Of a stretch of 64,000 nucleotides of DNA, positions 26,614 through 34,824 are shown piece after piece. Positions within the stretch are counted from its first letter, which is position 1. Every line of letters begins with the position of its first letter. Under the pieces are notes generated by a model, which was given only the letters and a program-made list of their open reading frames with translations, did no database searches and had not been told where the DNA came from. Location of the stretch: assembly GCF_030717945.1 (NCBI RefSeq), contig NZ_JAVAIM010000001.1, positions 1,177,131 through 1,241,130 of the forward strand. The letters are read 5' to 3'. Made by a program: the position numbers and the translations under genes. The stretch comes from Qipengyuania profundimaris. Its GTDB lineage: Bacteria; Pseudomonadota; Alphaproteobacteria; Sphingomonadales; Sphingomonadaceae.

Positions 26614-27590
26614 AACGGGTACTGCGCATTCTGGGCGTCCTGGCGGCGATTTTGGTCGCCGCCTTCCTGATCTTCCGCGTCCCCGATACCGATGCGGATG
26701 AGATGTGGGCGAAATACGGTGGCGAGCCCTCGCAAAGGCTGAAACTCGCCGACGGCCGCACCGTGCATTTGCGCGACGAAGGGCCGCGCGATGCTCCGGC
26801 GATCGTCCTGCTGCACGGCTCCAATGCCGACCTGATGACCTGGCAGCCATGGACCGAGAACCTGCGCGAGGACTTTCGAGTCATCCGTTACGACCAGCGC
26901 GGTCACGGGCTGACCGGGCCAGCTCCCGACGGCGGCTATGCCCGCGATGCCTTCGTCGACGATCTGGACCTGGTTGCCGATGCACTCGATCTCGACCGCT
27001 TCGTGCTGGCAGGCAATTCGATGGGCGGCAGCATCGCCATGGGCTATGCCATCGAACACCCCGAACGGCTCGCGGGGCTGGTACTGGTCGATGCCTCGGG
27101 TGCACCGATAGAGCGGGACGGTGGCGGCAATCTCGCTTTCACGCTCGCCGCCATGCCGGGCGTCGGCACGGCGCTCAGCCAGGTCATGCCGCGGAGCCTG
27201 ATCGAGCGCAGCCTGTCGCAGAGCGTTACCAACCAGGCCGTGGTCACGCCCGAGGCTGTCGATCGCTATTGGGAAATGGCCCGCTATCCGGGAAACCGCG
27301 CGGCAACACGCGAGCGTTTCGGCACCGAGCGCGTGCCGTTTACCGCCGAGGCAGTCGGCGCGGTCGATGTGCCGACGCTGGTGATGTGGGGCGAAGAGGA
27401 CGCGCTCGTGCCGTTTGTAGCAGCCGATTGGTACATGGAGCACCTGCCGAACGCCACGCTCGTCAGCTATCCTGGCATTGGCCATATCCCGATGGAAGAG
27501 GCACCCGTCGAAACCGTTCAAGACCTGCGCGACTGGCTATCATCACAAAGGATCGCGGAACAGGTCGCCGAGCGAGGAACCGGCACCTGA
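26610..27590 (+). CDS. Alpha/beta hydrolase with N-terminal membrane anchor
   Basis: 326 residues starting at a GTG that overlaps the cytochrome stop. Residues 3-23 form a membrane helix or signal anchor. The hydrolase fold has HGSNADLMTW (oxyanion region), YDQRGHG, the nucleophile S137 in GNSMGG, a probable acid in WGEEDALVP and His in GIGHIPMEE. It probably acts on the periplasmic side together with the cytochrome and the beta-helix protein. Substrate unknown. Confidence 0.85.
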   Translation: MKRVLRILGVLAAILVAAFLIFRVPDTDADEMWAKYGGEPSQRLKLADGRTVHLRDEGPRDAPAIVLLHGSNADLMTWQPWTENLREDFRVIRYDQRGHGLTGPAPDGGYARDAFVDDLDLVADALDLDRFVLAGNSMGGSIAMGYAIEHPERLAGLVLVDASGAPIERDGGGNLAFTLAAMPGVGTALSQVMPRSLIERSLSQSVTNQAVVTPEAVDRYWEMARYPGNRAATRERFGTERVPFTAEAVGAVDVPTLVMWGEEDALVPFVAADWYMEHLPNATLVSYPGIGHIPMEEAPVETVQDLRDWLSSQRIAEQVAERGTGT

Positions 27591-27666
27591 CCCGTCCGTT
27601 CTAATCCCCTGAAACGCAGACGGGTTCATCAGGCGCCTGCTGCATCAGGGTAAAAGGGGCTTAATC

Positions 27667-28356
27667 TTGCGCACACTCGGGCTGATCGGCGGCATGAGCT
27701 GGATCTCGACCCGCGCCTATTACGAGCGCATCAACAAATTCGTGCAGAAGCAGGCGCCGCCGATGGCGAGCGCACCGATGCTGATCGAGAGTCTCGATTA
27801 TTCGAAGGTTTACGAAGCCAAGCAGCACGAAGATTGGGACGCGGTGGCGGGTATCCTCGTCGACTCCGCCCGACGCCTGGAAAGCGCGGGCGCGCAAGGC
27901 TTGGTCATCGCCGCCAACACCATGCACCGGGTTTACGATCAGGTGGCCGAAGCCGTGTCGATCCCACTCTTGCACATTGCCGACGCCGTCGGCGACGCAA
28001 TGCAGGCTGCCGAATGCGAGAGCGCCGCTATTCTCGGTACGCGCACCGTGATGACGGAGAGCTTTTACCGCCAGCGTCTGATCGCTCATGGCGTGGAGCT
28101 GCTGCCGCCCAATCCCGAGGATGTCGAAATGGTGGACGGGATCATCTACAAGGAGCTGATGCTGGGCCGCGTCACGCGGGATGCGGAGCGGGCGTTGAAA
28201 ACGCTCATCACGTCGAAGGACAAGGAAGGCGCGGATGCGATCGTCCTCGCCTGTACCGAACTCGAACTGGTCGTCGACACGCGCGCCAATGTGCTGCCGG
28301 TGTTCGATTCCACCGATATCCACTGCCGTGCGGCAGCCGACTGGATCATCAATTGA
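27667..28356 (+). CDS. Aspartate/glutamate racemase-family protein, one catalytic residue replaced
   Basis: 229 residues. The start is TTG at 27667, behind AAAAGGGG; no ATG fits before the conserved TLGLIGGMSW. It is close to the YgeA type of amino-acid racemase. The second catalytic Cys is present (C196 in LACTELE), but the first, Thr in YgeA and Cys in most relatives just before Asn, is alanine (A83 in IAANTMH). The enzyme may therefore have changed or lost racemase activity. Single gene between the hydrolase and the subtilase. Confidence 0.85.
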   Translation: MRTLGLIGGMSWISTRAYYERINKFVQKQAPPMASAPMLIESLDYSKVYEAKQHEDWDAVAGILVDSARRLESAGAQGLVIAANTMHRVYDQVAEAVSIPLLHIADAVGDAMQAAECESAAILGTRTVMTESFYRQRLIAHGVELLPPNPEDVEMVDGIIYKELMLGRVTRDAERALKTLITSKDKEGADAIVLACTELELVVDTRANVLPVFDSTDIHCRAAADWIIN

Positions 28357-28490
28357 TATAGCGGCGCATGGGAATGCGTCTTTTCGGGTACACCGCACAG
28401 ATTTTCGGTCGAAATTAACCATCGCGATATTGATTGCGATTGGATCGCCGTCATGCTGCCTTTTCCTATCTGAGGGAAGGGACTGACAAC

Positions 28491-29633
28491 ATGAAAATTA
28501 CGTACGGTCGCATTGCGGCCGCTAGCCTCGTTGCGCTTGCGGCTGCCGGCATGGCCAATTCCGGCAATGCCCAATCGACGCCTGCCAAGGGCGCGAAAAT
28601 CGAAAATTCCTATATCTGCGTCTTCAACCCCGGCCTCGTCGCCAAGGGCAATGTGAAGGCCGAAGCCAACCGCTCGGCCAAGGCAGCGGGCGGCGCTGTC
28701 GGCTTCACCTACAAGAATACCATTCGTGGTTTCTCGGTGAATGCGTCGGCGCAGGGCGTCTCCAAGATGCAGGCGAACAACCCGCGTATCGCCTATTGCG
28801 AGCAGGACCAGGTGATGGCGACGGCGCAGCGTGGCAAGCCTGGTGGTGGCGGTACCGCCCAGCCGAGCGAAAGCACGCCGTGGGGCGTGACGCGCGTCGG
28901 CGGCGGACTTAGCGGCGCTGCAGGCCGCGCGCTCGTCATCGATACCGGAGTCGATCTCGATCACCCTGACCTCAATGTCGATGTCGCGCTGTCCAGCGCG
29001 TTCAACGCAACGCGGGACAAGAATGCGGACGATGGCAACGGCCACGGTACGCATGTCGCGGGTACGATCGCGGCTATCAAGGGCAATGGCATCGGCGTCG
29101 TCGGCGTTGCGCCGGGTACGACCGTGGTGGGCATCAAGGTGCTCGACCGTCGCGGTTCGGGTTCGAACAGCGGCGTGATCGCCGGTGTGGACTACGCTGC
29201 CAGCATCGACAACGGCAACGACGTAGCCAATATGTCGCTCGGCGGCGGCTTCAGCCAGGCGCTGAACGATGCCGTCATCGCTGCGGCACAGGGCGGGCTC
29301 GAGTTCGCGCTGGCTGCCGGCAACGAAAGCACCAGCGCGACCACCAAGTCGCCTGCGTCGGCCAACCACCCGAACATCTACACGATCAGCTCATTCACGC
29401 AGAACAACGACAGCTGGTCGAGCTTCTCGAACTACGGCAATCCACCGGTAGATTTTGCGGAGCCGGGTTCGGCCATTCCGTCGACCTACAAGGACGGTGG
29501 CTACGCCACGCTGTCGGGCACCTCGATGGCCAGCCCGCACGCGGCCGGCCTGCTGCTGCTCGGCAGCATCCGTTCCGGCGGCACCGTCAATGGCGATCCG
29601 GACGGCAATCCGGACACGATCGGCATCAACTGA
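28491..29633 (+). CDS. Secreted S8-family serine peptidase (subtilase)
   Basis: 380 residues from the ATG at 28491 behind GAGGGAAGGG. The signal peptide ends near NSGNAQ. An inhibitor-like prodomain (about 37-110, YICVFNPGLVAKGNV ... IAYCEQDQVM) is followed by the peptidase domain with the full triad: D151 (VIDTGVD), H185 (GHGTHVAG) and S345 (SGTSMASPH). It has two cysteines in the prodomain (YIC, AYC). An extracellular or periplasmic protease. The C terminus ends soon after the catalytic Ser, so there is no extra anchor domain. A terminator follows. Confidence 0.93.
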   Translation: MKITYGRIAAASLVALAAAGMANSGNAQSTPAKGAKIENSYICVFNPGLVAKGNVKAEANRSAKAAGGAVGFTYKNTIRGFSVNASAQGVSKMQANNPRIAYCEQDQVMATAQRGKPGGGGTAQPSESTPWGVTRVGGGLSGAAGRALVIDTGVDLDHPDLNVDVALSSAFNATRDKNADDGNGHGTHVAGTIAAIKGNGIGVVGVAPGTTVVGIKVLDRRGSGSNSGVIAGVDYAASIDNGNDVANMSLGGGFSQALNDAVIAAAQGGLEFALAAGNESTSATTKSPASANHPNIYTISSFTQNNDSWSSFSNYGNPPVDFAEPGSAIPSTYKDGGYATLSGTSMASPHAAGLLLLGSIRSGGTVNGDPDGNPDTIGIN

Positions 29634-29654
29634 TCGTAATCGAATGATGGGGAG

Positions 29655-29690
29655 GGCCGCGCGGCACTGGTCGCGCGGCCATTTCTTTTT
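29655..29690 (+). terminator. Intrinsic terminator after the subtilase gene
   Basis: A 9-bp perfect stem GGCCGCGCG (29655-29663) with CGCGCGGCC (29672-29680), then ATTTCTTTTT. It lies 21 bases after the subtilase stop. Seen directly. Confidence 0.88.
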
Positions 29691-29762
29691 CGCTGATAAG
29701 GTGGCGGGTTCGCAATCTGTTCACGTTGTCCGCGCCGGTGCGCTGGCTTAACCCCGCCCGCG

Positions 29763-30923
29763 ATGACGAGAGCACCCTACGCTGCCGATCCCGCCAAATC
29801 GCGTGGCCGCGAGTTCCCCGAGGAGCGCGAAGGCACGCGCGGGCCGCGCAGCGAATTCCAGCGCGACCGCGACCGCATCGTCCATTCGATCGCCTTCCGC
29901 CGCCTGCGCTCCAAGACGCAGGTGTTTGTCGCTCCCGATGGCGACCACTACCGCACCCGCCTGACGCACAGTATCGAAGTGGCGCAGATCGGCCGGGTCA
30001 TCGCGCGCGAACTGGGGCTGGACGAAGACCTGACCGAAGCGCTCTGCCTGGGCCACGACATCGGCCATCCGCCTTTCGGCCACGCCGGGGAGACTGCGCT
30101 GGAAGAGGCGATGGTACAGGCCGGCGGCTACGATCACAACGCGCAAGGCATCCGCACGCTGGCGCGGCTGGAAAGCCCCTATTGCGATCACGACGGGCTG
30201 AACCTGACATGGGAGACGCTGGAGGGCCTCGCCAAGCACAACGGTCCGGTCGCAGCACCGAACTGGGCACTGGCGGAAATCGACGCGGCCTTTCCGCTCG
30301 AACTGGACACTTGGCCCTCGCTGGAGGCGCAGGTAGCCGCGCTCGCCGACGACATCGCTTACGACAATCACGATATCGACGATGGTCTGCGCGCCGGTTT
30401 TCTCGAGCTCGACGACCTTCTGACGCTCGACCTGCTGGCCGACCAATGGCGCGCGGTCGAACGGCGCTTCCCGCACGCCCCGCACGAGCGCAAGCTGCGT
30501 GAACTGATCCGCACGCAGATCGGCCTGATGGTCAACGATCTGCTGACCGAAACCCGATCGCGCGTCGATGGTGTGGGGAGCGTCGACGAGGTACGCGGCG
30601 CAGGCAAGCCGCTCGCGGCCTTCTCTGCGGGAATGGCGGAGCAGGAACGGCGGCTGAAGAAATTCATGTACGATAGGCTGTATTACCACCCCGAACAGCT
30701 TTCTACGGCCGAGCGCGCGCGCGATGTAATCTCTCGGCTCTACGCGGCTTACAGCCAGGATCCCTCAACCATGCCGGACGACTGGCTGGCGAAGCATCCG
30801 CAGGGCGAGCCGCAGCGCAGCCGCCACATCGCGGATTTCATCGCCGGAATGACCGATCGCTTTGCCATCGATCAGGTCCGCCGCATTTATGGCCGTGCTC
30901 CGGAGGGGCTTAGCAATGTCTGA
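29763..30923 (+). CDS. dgt: dGTPase-like HD-domain triphosphohydrolase
   Basis: 386 residues. The metal-binding HD pattern is complete: H69 (RLTHS), H98-D99 (GHDIGHPPFGHAGE) and a later Asp in LADDIAYDNHDIDDG. The N-terminal SEFQRDRDRIVHSIAFRRLRSKTQV is typical of the Dgt-like type 2 group. It splits dNTPs to deoxynucleosides and triphosphate, so it affects dNTP pools. The end overlaps the next gene by 8 bases. Confidence 0.92.
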   Translation: MTRAPYAADPAKSRGREFPEEREGTRGPRSEFQRDRDRIVHSIAFRRLRSKTQVFVAPDGDHYRTRLTHSIEVAQIGRVIARELGLDEDLTEALCLGHDIGHPPFGHAGETALEEAMVQAGGYDHNAQGIRTLARLESPYCDHDGLNLTWETLEGLAKHNGPVAAPNWALAEIDAAFPLELDTWPSLEAQVAALADDIAYDNHDIDDGLRAGFLELDDLLTLDLLADQWRAVERRFPHAPHERKLRELIRTQIGLMVNDLLTETRSRVDGVGSVDEVRGAGKPLAAFSAGMAEQERRLKKFMYDRLYYHPEQLSTAERARDVISRLYAAYSQDPSTMPDDWLAKHPQGEPQRSRHIADFIAGMTDRFAIDQVRRIYGRAPEGLSNV

Positions 30924-31611
30924 CGCGCTCCGCATCCTGCTGGTCGGTGCGACCGGGCTGATCGGCGGGAAGGTTATGGAGGCCTGCGTCGGGCGCGAGG
31001 ACATGCGTCTTTCGGCGATCGCCCGGCGCGAGGCACAACTGCCGAAAGGTATCAGGATGGAGCTGTTCGTAGCCGAGCCTGCCAAGTGGGGCGAGGTGGT
31101 CGAGGCGATCAAGCCCAAGGCGATGATCTGCGCGCTCGGCACTACGTGGAAGAAGTCCGGCGAGGACGAGGCGGCGTTCCGCGCGATCGATCAGGATCTC
31201 GTGCTCAGCGTGGCCGAGGCTGCCAAGGCGCAAGGGGTGGAGCGCTTCGTCCACGTCAGCTCGGTGGGTGCGGCGATCGCGTCGAAAAACTTCTATTTGA
31301 AGGTGAAGGGCGAGGTCGAGCGAGATTTGACGAAACTGCGCTTCGACCGGCTCGATATCCTGCGCCCGGGCCTGCTGCGCGGCAAGCGGGACAACGACCG
31401 CCGCCCGGGCGAGCGGATCGGCATTGCGGCGGCGCCTTTCGTCAATCTGATGCTTCATGGCGGCTTCCGCCAGTATCGGGCGATCAGGGCAGAGACGGTC
31501 GCCGATGCGGCGCTGGCCCTGGCGCGCCGCGCGGCCCGGGGTCGCTTCATCCACGATAACGACGCGATCATGCGCGCCGCGAAGACGCTGCCGCGGCTGG
31601 ACGAAGGATAA
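30916..31611 (+). CDS. NAD(P)-binding Rossmann-fold protein (atypical SDR, HTATIP2-like)
   Basis: 231 residues from the ATG at 30916, behind GGAGGGG, inside the end of dgt. GATGLIG (11-17) binds the dinucleotide; ALGTTWKKSGEDEAAFRAID and VERFVHVSSVGA follow the pattern of the atypical SDR group related to HTATIP2/YwnB. Catalytic function unknown. Probably cotranscribed with dgt and the ABA4-like gene. Confidence 0.82.
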   Translation: MSDALRILLVGATGLIGGKVMEACVGREDMRLSAIARREAQLPKGIRMELFVAEPAKWGEVVEAIKPKAMICALGTTWKKSGEDEAAFRAIDQDLVLSVAEAAKAQGVERFVHVSSVGAAIASKNFYLKVKGEVERDLTKLRFDRLDILRPGLLRGKRDNDRRPGERIGIAAAPFVNLMLHGGFRQYRAIRAETVADAALALARRAARGRFIHDNDAIMRAAKTLPRLDEG

Positions 31612-31618
31612 GACCGTC

Positions 31619-32068
31619 ATGTGGGAGACGCTTTTCGGACTGGCGAACGGTCTCGCACTAATCATGTGGATCGGCCTGATCGCCTTGCCACGCTGGCCCG
31701 CTTTGCTTGCGGCCGTTCTCTATCTCGGTGTCGGCCTACTTTGCCTGACCTATGCGGTCTGCGTCATCGGACTGTTCAGCGGCTTGCTAGACGGCGGCGG
31801 AGCTGGCGGCTCGCCCGATTTCACCACGATCGAGGGCGTTCGGACGATCTTCGCGACCGAGGCCGGAGTGACCGTGGGCTGGGTGCACTACCTGGCCTTC
31901 GACCTCTTCGTCGGCCTGTGGATCGCGCGCGATGCCGATGCCAAGGGGTTCTCTCGCATCGTGCAGGCCCCGATCCTGCTCGCGACCTTTCTTGCAGGGC
32001 CGCTCGGCTTGTTCCTTTGGTTGGCAATCCGGGAGCGAAGCGCCCGCAAGCAGGGGCGATGGCAATAG
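31619..32068 (+). CDS. ABA4-like membrane protein (DUF4281)
   Basis: 149 residues with four membrane helices (LFGLANGLALIMWIGLIALP, LLAAVLYLGVGLLCLTYAV, WVHYLAFDLFVGLWIA, APILLATFLAGPLGLFLWLA). Between helices 2 and 3 is DFTTIEGVRTIFATEAGVTVGWVHYLAFD, the signature of the ABA4-like family. The plant relative is needed for neoxanthin synthesis; in pigmented sphingomonads a carotenoid role is possible but not shown. It starts 7 bases after the previous gene. Confidence 0.85.
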   Translation: MWETLFGLANGLALIMWIGLIALPRWPALLAAVLYLGVGLLCLTYAVCVIGLFSGLLDGGGAGGSPDFTTIEGVRTIFATEAGVTVGWVHYLAFDLFVGLWIARDADAKGFSRIVQAPILLATFLAGPLGLFLWLAIRERSARKQGRWQ

Positions 32069-32133
32069 CAGGTTGCTCCATGCAACCGATGTGGCATGAT
32101 GCGCCTCACAGCTGAAAACAGCGGAGAGGACCT

Positions 32134-33684
32134 ATGTCGGCAACGGATAAACTCACATTCGATGAATTGATGCGGCATTGGGCGGAAGAAAAGCCCGATA
32201 CTGTTGCGCTGGAGCAGGATGGCAACGCGCTGACCTTCAGCGAACTCGAACTGCGCTCGCGCAAGATCGTTGCTATGCTGGGCGCACATGGCGTCGCCAA
32301 GGGTGACAGGATCGCCTGGCTCGGCAAGAACGCACGCCATTATTTCGAGCTGTTCTATTCGGCGGCCCGGCTGGGTGCGGTGATGGTGCCGATCGGCTGG
32401 CGACTCGCCGCGCCGGAGATCGCCTATATCCTCGGTGATACGGGCGCGAAGGTGCTCTTCATCGACAACGGGTTCGACGAGCTTGCCGCCAAGGCATGCG
32501 GCCAGATGGAAAGTGCACCCGAAGTCGTCGACACGCCGAGTGCGCTCGCGGAAATCGAGGCGGCAGCACCTGCCGACTTCGACCCGGCCGGGCCCGACGA
32601 CGCCATCCTCCAGCTCTACACCTCGGGCACCACCGGCAACCCGAAGGGCGCGGTGCTGACCAATGCCAATCTCTTCTCGCTGCGCGTTCCGGCAGAGGAA
32701 GCGGCGCAGCCATGGTCGAGCTGGGATGACGACGAAGCAATCCTCGTCTGCATGCCCTGCGCGCATATCGGCGGGACGGGCCTCGGCATCATGGCGATGG
32801 CGGCGGGTATCCGCGCCATCGTGCAGGCGGAATTCACGCCCGACGGCGTACTCGACGGCTTCGAGCAGGGCATTACCCGGCTCTTCATCGTGCCTGCCGC
32901 GCTGCAGATGGTGATCCAGCACCCTCGCGCGAAGGACACCGACATGTCCGGCGTGAAATACGTCATGTATGGTGCGGCGCCGATCCCGCTCGACCTGCTG
33001 CGCGAAGCGGTGCAGACGATCCCCGATGCAGGCTTCCTACAATGCTACGGCATGACGGAGACGACCGGCACCATCGCCATGCTGCCGCCGGAGGACCACA
33101 GCCTCGAAGGCAACCAGCGGATGAAATCGGCAGGCAAGGCCGTGCCGGGTGCCGAGCTCAAGGTTGTCGGCGAGGATGGCGAAGAACTGCCTCGCGGCGA
33201 GGTCGGCGAGCTGATCTGCAAGAGCCCGTCGAACATGGCAGGCTATTGGAACCTGCCGGAAGCGACATCGTCCTCGCTGATCGACGGCTGGATGCACACC
33301 GGCGATGCGGCCTACATGGACGAGGACGGCTATGTCTTCATCCAGGATCGCATCAAGGACATGATCATCTCCGGGGGAGAAAACGTCTACCCGGCACAGG
33401 TCGAAAGCGCGATCTACGGCCATCCGGCGGTTGCGGAAGTCGCCGTAGTCGGCGTGCCGGACGATACCTGGGGCGAGGCGGTGAAGGCCTGCGTGGTGCC
33501 CAAGCTCGGCAGCGAGGTGGATCCGGCAGACATCATCGCCTTCACGCGCGAGCGGCTGGCAGGCTTCAAGGTGCCCAAGACCGTCGATGTAATCGAGGTC
33601 ATGCCGCGCAATGCGAGCGGCAAGATCCTGCGCCGCGAGCTGCGCGCACCCTATTGGGAAGGGCGCGATCGGGCGGTCAATTGA
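32134..33684 (+). CDS. Fatty-acid--CoA ligase (AMP-binding enzyme)
   Basis: 516 residues, an ANL-superfamily adenylating enzyme. The AMP-binding loop YTSGTTGNPKGA is at 162-173, QCYGMTETTG is the A5-type motif, and GWMHTGDAAYMDEDGYVFIQDR and SGGENVYPAQVESAI lead to the C-terminal domain with the catalytic Lys in RNASGKILRRELR. It activates a carboxylic acid, probably a fatty acid, to the CoA ester; chain length unknown. GGAGAGGA precedes the start. The stop overlaps the next gene (TTGA). Confidence 0.92.
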   Translation: MSATDKLTFDELMRHWAEEKPDTVALEQDGNALTFSELELRSRKIVAMLGAHGVAKGDRIAWLGKNARHYFELFYSAARLGAVMVPIGWRLAAPEIAYILGDTGAKVLFIDNGFDELAAKACGQMESAPEVVDTPSALAEIEAAAPADFDPAGPDDAILQLYTSGTTGNPKGAVLTNANLFSLRVPAEEAAQPWSSWDDDEAILVCMPCAHIGGTGLGIMAMAAGIRAIVQAEFTPDGVLDGFEQGITRLFIVPAALQMVIQHPRAKDTDMSGVKYVMYGAAPIPLDLLREAVQTIPDAGFLQCYGMTETTGTIAMLPPEDHSLEGNQRMKSAGKAVPGAELKVVGEDGEELPRGEVGELICKSPSNMAGYWNLPEATSSSLIDGWMHTGDAAYMDEDGYVFIQDRIKDMIISGGENVYPAQVESAIYGHPAVAEVAVVGVPDDTWGEAVKACVVPKLGSEVDPADIIAFTRERLAGFKVPKTVDVIEVMPRNASGKILRRELRAPYWEGRDRAVN

Positions 33685-34277
33685 AGCGGTATGCGCCTGC
33701 GGCAGGGCGGAATGTCCTGCCCATAGGCGACGTTCTGGCAGAGGAATTGCCCGAGAGCGGACTGGTGCTCGAAATTGCGAGCGGGTCCGGCGAGCATGCG
33801 CTGGCCTTTGCGCGGCGCTTTCCGGCGCTCGACTGGCAACCGAGCGATCCCGATCCCGAAGCAATCGCCTCGATCGCTGCGTGGCGCGAGGAGGATGGGC
33901 CGGACAATTTGCGACCGCCGGTGATCCTCGACGCATCCTCGGAAGATTGGCCCGTGGCGAGTGCGGCCGCAGTGCTTTGCATCAATATGGTCCATATCAG
34001 CCCATGGAGCGCCACCGAGGGCCTGATGAGGCAGGCGGCTGAAGTGCTCGATGCTGGTAAACCGCTGATACTCTACGGTCCGTTCATCGAGGATGACGTC
34101 GAAACCGCGCCGTCGAATATCGCCTTCGACGAGAGCCTGAATACGCGCAATTCTGCATGGGGTCTGCGAGCCTTGCCGGCTGTGGATCGGCTCGCCCGGG
34201 CGAGTGGCTTCGATCGAACCAACCGCTATCCGATGCCAGCGAACAATCTCACCGTGGTCTACCGCCGCCAGCGCTGA
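33681..34277 (+). CDS. DUF938 SAM-dependent methyltransferase-like protein
   Basis: 198 residues starting at a TTG that overlaps the ligase stop (TTGA), so it depends on coupling to the ligase. The start KRYAPAAGRNVLPIGDVL, the SAM-type loop VLEIASGSGEHA and QPSDPDPEAIASI match the DUF938 family. Members are predicted methyltransferases of unknown substrate. Pairing with the acyl-CoA ligase is by position only. Confidence 0.85.
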   Translation: MKRYAPAAGRNVLPIGDVLAEELPESGLVLEIASGSGEHALAFARRFPALDWQPSDPDPEAIASIAAWREEDGPDNLRPPVILDASSEDWPVASAAAVLCINMVHISPWSATEGLMRQAAEVLDAGKPLILYGPFIEDDVETAPSNIAFDESLNTRNSAWGLRALPAVDRLARASGFDRTNRYPMPANNLTVVYRRQR

Positions 34278-34290
34278 TCTGCACCGGAAA

Positions 34291-34320
34291 CAAAAACGCC
34301 CGCCGGTGAGGGCGGGCGCC
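34291..34320 (-). terminator. Intrinsic terminator of the entericidin-like gene
   Basis: CGCCCGCC (34297-34304) pairs with GGCGGGCG (34311-34318). Read on the minus strand it is followed by TTTTTG, so it ends the small lipoprotein gene above it. It lies 13 bases after the DUF938 stop but has no T-run on the plus strand. Confidence 0.78.
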
Positions 34321-34346
34321 TTGGAAATTCTGCGTTAGGGGCTGGG

Positions 34347-34475
34347 TCAGATGACCTCGTCCCCGGCATCGCCGACGGATTCGATATCCTGTCCGACACC
34401 GCGGACCGTGTTGCAGGCCGTGGCGGTCAACGCCATCGTGGTAATTCCGAATGCAAGCAGGATCTTCTTGATCAT
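34347..34475 (-). CDS. Entericidin A/B-family small lipoprotein
   Basis: 42 residues: MIKKILLAFGITTMALTATA followed by CNTVRGVGQDIESVGDAG, the conserved entericidin core (C-N-T-V-x-G-x-G-x-D-I). Cys21 would be lipid-modified, though the lipobox (ATAC) lacks the usual leucine at -3. The ribosome site AAAGGACAGG is strong. Entericidins are small envelope lipoproteins linked to stress or programmed lysis in enterobacteria; the role here is unknown. No antitoxin partner gene is visible. Confidence 0.85.
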   Translation of the reverse strand: MIKKILLAFGITTMALTATACNTVRGVGQDIESVGDAGDEVI

Positions 34476-34589
34476 GTCCTGTCCTTTCCCGAAAGGCTCA
34501 ACAGCGAGCTTGAAGGTCATAACGGCCGATCCCCGATCCGGTTCCCGAAGCAGTTGCGCGGCTTGTCCACCGCCACCATATGCCGCGCG

Positions 34590-34820
34590 ATGACCGAGCC
34601 CGACTTTCTTTTATTTGCCAGCGATGCCGAAATTCTGGCGCTATGGGGCGTAGCCCTGCTGGTCGTCGCCGGTATCTGCTCGCTCATGGAGCGCAGGCGG
34701 CTGAAACGAACGCAGATCAACCAGGTCGGCTGGGTGCCGTGGACCGGGCTGTTCGTAATGTTCGCAGTGCTCGGCGGTGGGATGCTCGCCGTGTCGGTCC
34801 CTGCGATCATGCAGGGCTAG
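34590..34820 (+). CDS. Small membrane protein of unknown function
   Basis: 76 residues from the ATG at 34590. Two membrane helices (LALWGVALLVVAGICSLM and WTGLFVMFAVLGGGMLAVSV) are joined by a basic loop (ERRRLKRTQIN). An upstream in-frame TTG-type extension is possible but adds nothing recognisable. It ends 4 bases before the end of the convergent cpaF gene. Confidence 0.6.
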   Translation: MTEPDFLLFASDAEILALWGVALLVVAGICSLMERRRLKRTQINQVGWVPWTGLFVMFAVLGGGMLAVSVPAIMQG

Positions 34821-34824
34821 ACGC

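Noticed and set aside
28415-28422. TTAACCAT upstream of the subtilase gene, identical to a CtrA half-site
   Set aside because: A single 8-base match without a second half or other evidence is not enough to call a CtrA site.
34297-34318. Hairpin after the DUF938 gene as a plus-strand terminator
   Set aside because: There is no T-run on the plus strand; the A-tract side shows that it serves the minus-strand entericidin-like gene.
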